A program made the translations under genes and the position numbers. The notes beneath the pieces are model-generated. The model was not told where the DNA came from. It worked only from the letters and a program-made list of their open reading frames with translations, and searched no databases. Positions 57,276 to 64,000 of a DNA stretch of 64,000 nucleotides are shown in pieces (the first letter of the stretch is position 1; the number at the start of each line of letters is the position of its first letter). This stretch comes from Heterocephalus glaber (Eukaryota; Chordata; Mammalia; Rodentia; Bathyergidae), in NCBI RefSeq assembly GCF_000247695.1, contig NW_004624751.1, forward strand, positions 21,564,709-21,628,708, in the 5' to 3' direction.

Positions 57276-59623
57276 TAGCATCTGCAAATGCATTTTCTGG
57301 TATACTTTGCTTCTTTTAGACAGAAGTCTATGTAAATATGTAATACCTCACATACATATGAGATTTTACTGCTTTCTGGTTATCAGAACTAATTCAAACC
57401 ATATGAACAAAAACAGTGCTCGTGTATTAAATATTTAAGATTACTTATATTGACTTTGAGTGGAAGTTTTATTTCCATATCAATTAGATTCAAATATATT
57501 CACCTTTTCACTCAGTATCAAGACAGTAAAGCGTCAAAGTCAGAAGAAAGCAGAAACAAAAAAATCTGGTCCCAGCCACGTATGTTTTTTTAAACCATCC
57601 TTATTTTTTTAAAACCACAAAATATACCTTCAAAAAACAGGACAAACATTTAAACTTCCTCACTGGTATTAATTGTTAGTTTTCAAATTTCGTGAACTCA
57701 GTGGAGTTAGTGATGACACCCAGAATTGTCATTTTGCCTTACTGCAGTAGAAGTTAGTGACAACATAGGAACCATGATTCTTATGCTAGTTGGTTTGGAA
57801 AATGGGAGCATGCATTTTGATTTCTGAGACGGGCATCTTACTTTTCACTGATGCAACTTCTTTTTTAAAGTTTATCAAAGGTTCCATTAATTAGTTGCAT
57901 CTAGCCTGTGAGAGCTCTCCTAACTAATTTTTAAAAATCTTTCTTGTCTGGAAATGTACTGATACTTTGGTACTAACAAACTAAAAAGAAAGTGCTCCCT
58001 TCCCAAATTTTCAGCTACAAATGCACTTCTTTCTCTTTCACCTTAACCTCTGCTATTGGTGTCTATTTCAGCTTCCATCCCATTTCACCTCAGCAGTCCA
58101 AGTGCAGGAGTTTGGGTGACCACCTAGAGAACCACAAAATGGGCTTCCCCTAGAGAGAGCCACATGGGACTTGTGTTCATCCCTTTCATGTAGAAACGGC
58201 ATACAGGATATTTTAAGATTCATTTTTCCCTTTTTGATAAGATGTGAAAGAAATATCAAAAGAAATTCAGAGATATTTCCATTTTCTCAGAAAGAGATGA
58301 AGTACAAGGAGCTTCTCCTTAAGAAACATGTTTTTTTTCTGGCATTCTGAGTTCATAATGTAAAAAAATTATTTGTGCTGCTTTTCTTGTTTGATGTCTA
58401 AAAATGAGATTTGGAGTCTTTTTGCATGTTTAAACACTTTAAAATGCAATTGCTTATGCCAATTAATTCAGCTAACATAAGAATTAAGCAGAAGAACACC
58501 TCGCAATTATAATTTCAATAAGTATCAGTAACAATTTGCCTATTAAATTAATAGACTTCAAAAAAAGCATCCGGAAATACACAAGGACAAAAGTCTCAAA
58601 TATGCCCTCAAACTAAAAGAAAATGATACAATGATACATAAACAGTATAATACTCTAGCAAATTTTCAGTATCTTAGATATTTGATTAATATGAAAGAAA
58701 CATTTTTCATTTAACATATATCATTATCTAAATATTGTGTCCACAGGCTGCAGGTTTATAGAAAGAGTGAGACAGGCTTCTCTCTTTGTTACTTAATCAC
58801 ATTTTAAACAAATCTTCAAATGTTAAGATTGTTTCTAAGATCTGAGAGACGGACATTTTTAAGTACTATGTACTCATCATCACTTTGTCATTTATTGCTC
58901 AAAAATGTTTTGATTTCTCAATGATTTAAAGTATTCAAATTCCTAGATGCTTTAGCAATCTTATCAAGTCACACTTTAAAGAAAAGTAGGATCCGTGGAT
59001 GTAGTATCACACATACAGTATTTATTCAATGGCCTAAAGCTACAGTTCTCTCCTGTCTTATTTTGCAATATTTAATTTTCTTATAGAAGAATATAAGCCC
59101 TTGTATTAATATATTTAAATCAAAATAACACCTATGAAATCTTTGTAATCACTGTATATGTGACTGTAAAATGTATGCTGACAACAATTTGCTTGTTTTC
59201 CCCAAAACCTTGTTTATAAAGGACCTATCATAAAATTTCAGGGAAGTTTGCTGCCGAACTATCATGGGTTAATTCTACACAAAACAAAACAAAACCCTGA
59301 GTTTAGTCAGGTGCCATTAGGAAAATTCCAAGACATTTTTAAACTGATTCCAATTAAATATTTCTCTGCATTGGACATTACAATTCCAGAAATTCAGAAG
59401 GCCATTTAAAAAGGAACACTTGGAAATTTTCTGAAATAAGCCCAAATATGACACTACACTTTGCTTGTCCTCAATTCAGTTATATCAAGGATGAAAAGAG
59501 TAGAAATTACAGCATCATTAGGATATCTGTACACATACATAAATTTTAAAGATATTTACTTTTTGCTTATTATTTATACTACTCTTGGAGGTCTGATTTG
59601 AATGAAAAATATTTTCCTCTTAG
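57276..59623. other. Repeat-poor AT-rich non-coding DNA
   Basis: More than 2.3 kb with no nameable transposon and no gene. Open frames at 57256-57438 and 58068-58259 have no domain. Confidence 0.45.
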
Positions 59624-59683
59624 TTTTGAATCATGTCCTGCACTCTGAATGAGTATTATTCGTACCTTCATGCAGAAAGAAAG
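59624..59683 (+). other. Candidate 60-bp 5' coding exon (hypothetical)
   Basis: A good acceptor (TATTTTCCTCTTAG) precedes it, and the segment ends AAAG with a consensus donor, GTAAGTAAT. An ATG at 59633 with A at position -3 follows an in-frame TGA and opens a frame of exactly 17 codons to the donor: MSCTLNEYYSYLHAERK, phase 0. This is the layout of a first coding exon of an alternative transcript. I do not recognise the peptide. It may still be chance or a non-coding RNA exon. Confidence 0.25.
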
Positions 59684-61989
59684 GTAAGTAATAATACAGT
59701 GAAGGCTCCAAGTAAAATCTAGCCCAGTACAGACAGCGTAATAATGATGTCATTAAGACTCCTCGCTGAATGGGATTCAGATAGAACTGTTGTATAGCTG
59801 CAGACATAAATCTGAAAGAACTTTTTGGCTACATTCTCAGACTTACCTTGAAAGATATTTAGGAGCTCCAGCAAAATGAGTTGAGAGAAATGTATTCAAA
59901 AGGAGAAGGTAGGCAGACTGCAGACAGAGTTGTAGGCCCTATAGGTGCATCCTTCTGAGATACAGGAGGGAACAGTTTGTTAAATGGCTAAAGACAGAGA
60001 AACAATCTGAAGAAGAAGAAAACAGAAAACAAATAAACCTTAATTCTAGCCCAAATAAATGAGAGAAAGGCAATTGTGGGTCTGCTCAAAGCCTTTTTGC
60101 CTAGCTGAATGAAAGCAATCCCTAAGACTGAATGGGTAATGAGATCCTGGCTCCTGAGATTTTAGCTTTCTTAATCATGTTCATAATTAATTCAAGAACA
60201 TTGATAATTTCATTACATTCTTTTTGTCTTATCAATAAATGATGTGCCTGCACTTTTGGTCCTGTGTACAGGGAGAGGAGAGATGCTTTGGGTTATATTG
60301 CACTAGGAATAGTAGATATATATGATCCAAAAAGGTGAAGTACTAATTATTATCCTTGACCAGCCTTCTATTATCAGAACACGATGACAAGCAGCTACAA
60401 ATAATTAATAAGCTTTTTATGCAGAAATGCAAAGCCTTTGAAGAAAAATATGCTGCAAGTAGAATTCCTTACTGAAGATTATGCACATAGCACAACACAC
60501 TTCTACAGAGACACAGTTTGAAATGGAAGTCGCGAAAATGTCTGCATTCAAAATACAAGAAGAAAATCAACGACCTGTTTTTAAAATCTCATCTAAAAAA
60601 AACTTTTCTTCATCTTAATGTTTTATTTTTAAAAAAATTCTGTGTCCTTCCGATTGTCTTCCTGAAGTCTTTCCAGGTTCAACTTACAAAGATGTTAAAC
60701 TGAACTCAGTATAATCTTCTTTTTAAACCAAGATAGGAAGCTCTGTCATTATCTGTCAGTCATTATCAAAGGGGCCCTTTTCCTTTATAATTTTCTATTC
60801 ACCCCCATGTAAATTTCCACAAAGCTATCACTCATTAGCTTCACAATCCATTTTCAGGGGTTTAGAGCAAATGTTTAATGCCATTTAATAGTATAAAACA
60901 GAAAGATCATGTAGTCTCCCAAACTGCACAGATAATTAACATCCCATTAAAAACTGGTCAGTTAGGAAGAGTTGCAACTATGAGAATTCTAATTGGTAGC
61001 AAAAGTAACATTTCAGTTTTAAATACAAAGTGTGGCAAATAATCTGTGCTGAAGTGCACATGAGTGATACACAAACTAGTATTTTTTAAAATAGACCAGT
61101 ATGGTAGGATAAAATTTCAGCAGTGGAAACCATTCCATAAAAGTGTCTCTGAACTAATTGTGCTCTTAAAGATAAAAACAATTCATATGATGCTAAACAG
61201 TATTAGTGTTGGCACTTTGATCTGATTACTAAACAAAATAGTCTTTGAGAAGACACTGCAGAATCACTTAGTAAAGCAAGCTGTTGCCTGTGACATTGAT
61301 ATATGGGACAGAGATGATGTATATACTGGGTGGATTTATCAGTAAATCACTGACTCTGTTTACTTCCCCAAGGAAAAAGACATGTCCCTGAAAGAGAATT
61401 CTTTGTTAGAATCACCAGTAGGGGATTGGTATTGGCAAAACATTCAATTTGGATATAGTCCTGCAGAAGATTCATAAAATAATAATTTAATAAGTTAACA
61501 GAGAAAGATTTAGCACATTGGCAGCACACAATTCCCTTGAGAACATTAAGTTTCTTTATTAATTTCCTCAAATTTTTTCTCTGTGAACTTAGTCCTGTAG
61601 ATTCTGGCACCTGTGACATATTTCGTAGTTCAAAAATATTCTCAATCCCTAAAAATAACATTTCTGTAATATATGGACTATCAACACTATACGGACCAAT
61701 TGCTGATTGAAATGACAGTTAAAGTTAAGCCTTTGAGGTCAAGTTTCACATGTTCCACACATTTTATACATTTCAGGTCTCCTTTTTTAAAGTTTCAGAC
61801 AGGAAGTAGCAGTACAAATCAAATAACTCAATTAATTTTCCAGGTTAATGCAGATTCAACTGAATTTCAGGGACAGAGTCTGGAATTGTAAGTACTTTTT
61901 GTGCAATTTCATAAAAGCAGTACAAATAGAAAGAAGAAAGATACAGTTGTGACATGTGATTTCAAATTCTGTAGCTTTTGTATATTTCT
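59684..61989. other. Repeat-poor non-coding DNA
   Basis: No gene is supported. A minus-strand donor-like site (reverse of CTTACCTTG near 59846) with an acceptor-like CTGCAG near 59920 makes a weak opposite-strand exon candidate. The 104-codon minus-strand frame at 61347-61661 has no recognisable domain. Confidence 0.45.
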
Positions 61990-62640
61990 CTTGTTCCTAA
62001 ATCTCTCCCCTAGCGAGCTCCAGCCCCTCATTGTCCAATTCTGGGCACCTTCACAAGGGCGTTCCCTAAATAACTGGATCCTAGATTGTTCATCATCTCT
62101 CTCTTCCTTAAGCCTGTTTTCCTTCTGCCTCATCTCTGGGAATAGCACCATCATTTACCTGGTTACTCAAGAAAGCATTGTGGCATTGGTCTTGATCCAC
62201 CTCCTAAGTCTTCCCCATGTCCAAGCAAACATCAAGTCGTAATGCTTTGACCTTCCAAATGTCTCTGTCACCTGTCCAGTTCTAGTATCAAAGCCAGTGC
62301 TCTCATTCAAACCATTGGCCCCCATCACCTATCTTTTAAACAGTGTCCTGTGTTTACACGCACCCTCTCCTTTTTGCTTTCCCACTACTGCCCATTATCC
62401 TTCCAAAATGCAAATCTAATCATGTCATTCCTCCATCCAAGCCTTTCATGGTGCTTTCTTACCCTCCTGTAAGATTGTTACAAGGCCCTTTTGACCTGGG
62501 TCCTACTTACTTCTCAGAACAGTATCTGTTAACCTGACTCTTTTTGCAAGCATTAGGAATTACTTTCTTTTCCCCACTTCACTCTTCTCTCAGACGTCAA
62601 ATGCAGCCCAATTGCCATATTCAGTGAGCAATGGTGAATT
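61990..62640 (+). mobile_element. L2-like LINE fragment
   Basis: Plus-strand blocks 'TTCAAACCATTGGCCCCCAT', 'CCAAAATGCAAATCTAATCA', 'TGTCATTCCTCCATCCAAGC', 'GACCTGGGTCCTACTTAC' are typical of the decayed ORF2 C-terminal region of old CR1/L2-type LINEs. The 113-codon frame at 61901-62242 overlaps its 5' part and is probably incidental. The family assignment is from memory. Confidence 0.6.
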
Positions 62641-62762
62641 ATTTTGTAACTGGGCTTTACAATACTTCTGAAGATTATTCCATTGTTCTTTGCAATTTCT
62701 AAAAGTCCACATTAAAATCGAGTCTTTATCAGTGGAACTGGTGGTTCTAATGTAGTTTATTC

Positions 62763-63005
62763 TTTTTTTTATTCATTCATTTTATTGGTACATTTTAGGT
62801 ACATTTAGGAATGCTGACATTCATTATTGGGAATTTGTACCTTTACATGATTCATCTTGGTTCTTATTTTTTCCCCATTCCCCTGCCCTCCCTCCAACCC
62901 CTCCACCCCCCTCTATTGAAAGAGACTTTGTTTCCACTTTTTTCTTTCTCATATTTTTTCCTTTCCCTTCTTTCCTTACCCCTACCCCACCCCCACTTCC
63001 CCTAA
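62763..63005 (-). mobile_element. L1 3' end (lineage-specific), 3' UTR only
   Basis: Plus-strand reading starts with the reversed A-rich tail and 'TTTTATTGGTACATTTTAGG', then 'TTTACATGATTCATCTTGG', and ends in a long C-rich tract (reverse of the G-rich polypurine tract of L1 3' UTRs). It is about 240 bp and strongly 5'-truncated. It matches the more decayed 23.1 kb copy. The open frame at 62811-63005 runs over this tract by chance. Confidence 0.7.
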
Positions 63006-63822
63006 GATCAAGAGGTATAATAGATAATGTAAAATAGGAAAAAAAGTTAATTCTTGCTTCAGTGGATCAGTGGGCTTTTAGACCACTCAGCCTCCCTGGC
63101 AGGCATATTAACCAGCTCTCTTGCTCTTGTTTGTGCCCTCTGCTGTTTGCTTCCCCACAGAACTGAAGAGTGAGAAGTGGAAGCAGAAAGTCTCATCTAT
63201 GTTTACATTTAACTAGCTATCATCTATTCTCGAAAAATCAAAGTGTTGCTCCTTTCATCTCAAAAGAATGAGTCTCATTAGAGTGACAATTATTTTGTCA
63301 ACTCAGATAAAGTTTTAATTTTCATCTATTTTGCATGTGTGTTTGAGTCTGCATGGGAAGGTAAAAGTTGCTGGAATTGAAAAAATAATAAATGGCTTGA
63401 ATACATATATAAACATATCAAACTTCAGTGCATTTTTCACTGCATTTTAAATTTTTCTGTTTCTTGCTTGCTGGAAAAAGAAAAGTTAATACTGGGGGTA
63501 AAATGTGTATTCCTTCTACTTCTTATATGTTAGAAACTGTGTAATCTCAGTACCACGGCAATCAGGAAAAATTCAACATAAAGACAAAGAAGAGTGCATA
63601 AAATATAATCAGTGGTCAATACATTTGTTAAAATAATGAATAAAATTACATTGATCCTATAAGATTCAGTATTGAGGATATCACTCTATATTTCCACCTA
63701 ATCGCCTTGTAAGAAAAAAATTAAAATTGGTCAATTCATTGTTAACTAAGGCATAGAAATGTATGATATAGTTTCTAAAGGATTTCATCAATTGTATGAC
63801 TTTGAAAACTTAGTGCTCTTCA
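63006..63822. other. Unique non-coding DNA
   Basis: No gene or repeat recognised. Confidence 0.5.
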
Positions 63823-64000
63823 TAGATGCAAAAATCCCCAACAAGATACTGGCAAACAGAATACAGAGGGTCATCAAGAAGATCATACACACTGACAATG
63901 CTGGATTTATCCCAGAGATGCAAGTTTGGTTCAACATTCATAAATCAATAAATGTAATACACTATATTAACAGAGTCAAGGACAAAAACCATATGATCAT
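63823..64000 (+). mobile_element. L1 ORF2 fragment running off the window
   Basis: From about 63826 the frame is open to the last base, and its translation matches the reverse-transcriptase fingers region of L1 ORF2. It has the pattern '[13 protein letters not shown]', '[17 protein letters not shown]', '[16 protein letters not shown]', 'KDKNHMI'. It has fewer disruptions than the other L1 pieces here, so it is probably the youngest L1 in the window. It starts mid-ORF2, and the rest lies beyond 64000. Confidence 0.92.

Noticed and set aside
59852..59925. Minus-strand exon candidate between CTGCAG and CTTACCTTG (reversed sites)
   Set aside because: The donor is good but the acceptor tract is ordinary, and it lies opposite a better plus-strand candidate. 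Kept only as a weak note.
61347..61661. 104-codon minus-strand open frame
   Set aside because: No recognisable domain; its length is within what chance gives in 64 kb.
61901..62242. 113-codon plus-strand open frame
   Set aside because: It overlaps an L2-like relic and does not resemble a conserved protein.

Overview
This window is non-coding DNA from a mammalian nuclear genome. It is AT-rich and CpG-poor, and about a quarter to a third of it is recognisable interspersed repeats. I found no complete protein-coding gene, tRNA or rRNA gene, CRISPR array or prokaryote-like operon. The longest open frames lie in repeats, low-complexity tracts or bridge an assembly gap. The window looks like an intron or a gene desert.

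The lineage clue is rodent. Five tRNA-derived ID-like SINEs keep Pol III box A and box B motifs and end in GGTACC plus an A-rich tail. There is also a degenerate B1 (7SL-derived) element, and L1 3' ends of a rodent-like type. These are mixed with ancient mammalian repeats: MIR, L2, an L3/CR1 trace, MER20- and MER3-like hAT elements, MLT1-type MaLR LTRs and old L1s. The ID consensus does not look like mouse or rat, so a non-murid rodent is likely. The species cannot be fixed by reading alone.

Layout: 1-2.1 kb has no recognised repeat except a short AAAC tract. 2.1-3.5 kb holds two MLT1-type LTRs, the second split by an L1 3' end. 3.5-11.4 kb is mostly unique with small MIR/L2 relics and two ID SINEs. 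11.4-13.2 kb is a pair of L2 relics in opposite orientation. 13.2-24.5 kb is mostly unique with a MaLR LTR, an MLT1 carrying a B1, microsatellites and a palindromic CCAAT motif. 24.5-25.1 kb is a GC-richer island with a striking inverted repeat. 26.9-30.5 kb has MIR, L2 and hAT relics. 31.3-40.3 kb is the repeat-dense core: a 2.3 kb L1, an L3/CR1 trace, another L1, a MER20, a 100-N assembly gap, and an L1 split by a MaLR provirus that itself contains an antisense LTR. 41.6-43.8 kb has an ID SINE, a 17-bp direct-repeat structure and an L2 split by a MaLR LTR. 43.8-62 kb is the longest repeat-poor part. It holds a 176-bp local duplication, a GGAA tract, a GATA-motif hairpin and two spliceable-looking segments. 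62-64 kb ends with an L2, an L1 3' end and the start of a relatively intact L1 ORF2 fragment that runs off the window.

No genes can be described as working together. The points most worth checking are the nested transposon stack (36.9-40.3 kb), the 52.4/53.4 kb duplication, the 24.78 kb inverted repeat, and three short segments with good splice-site pairs (16.76, 55.55 and 59.62 kb) that may be exons of an unrecognised host gene. I did not find a convincing new biological system.
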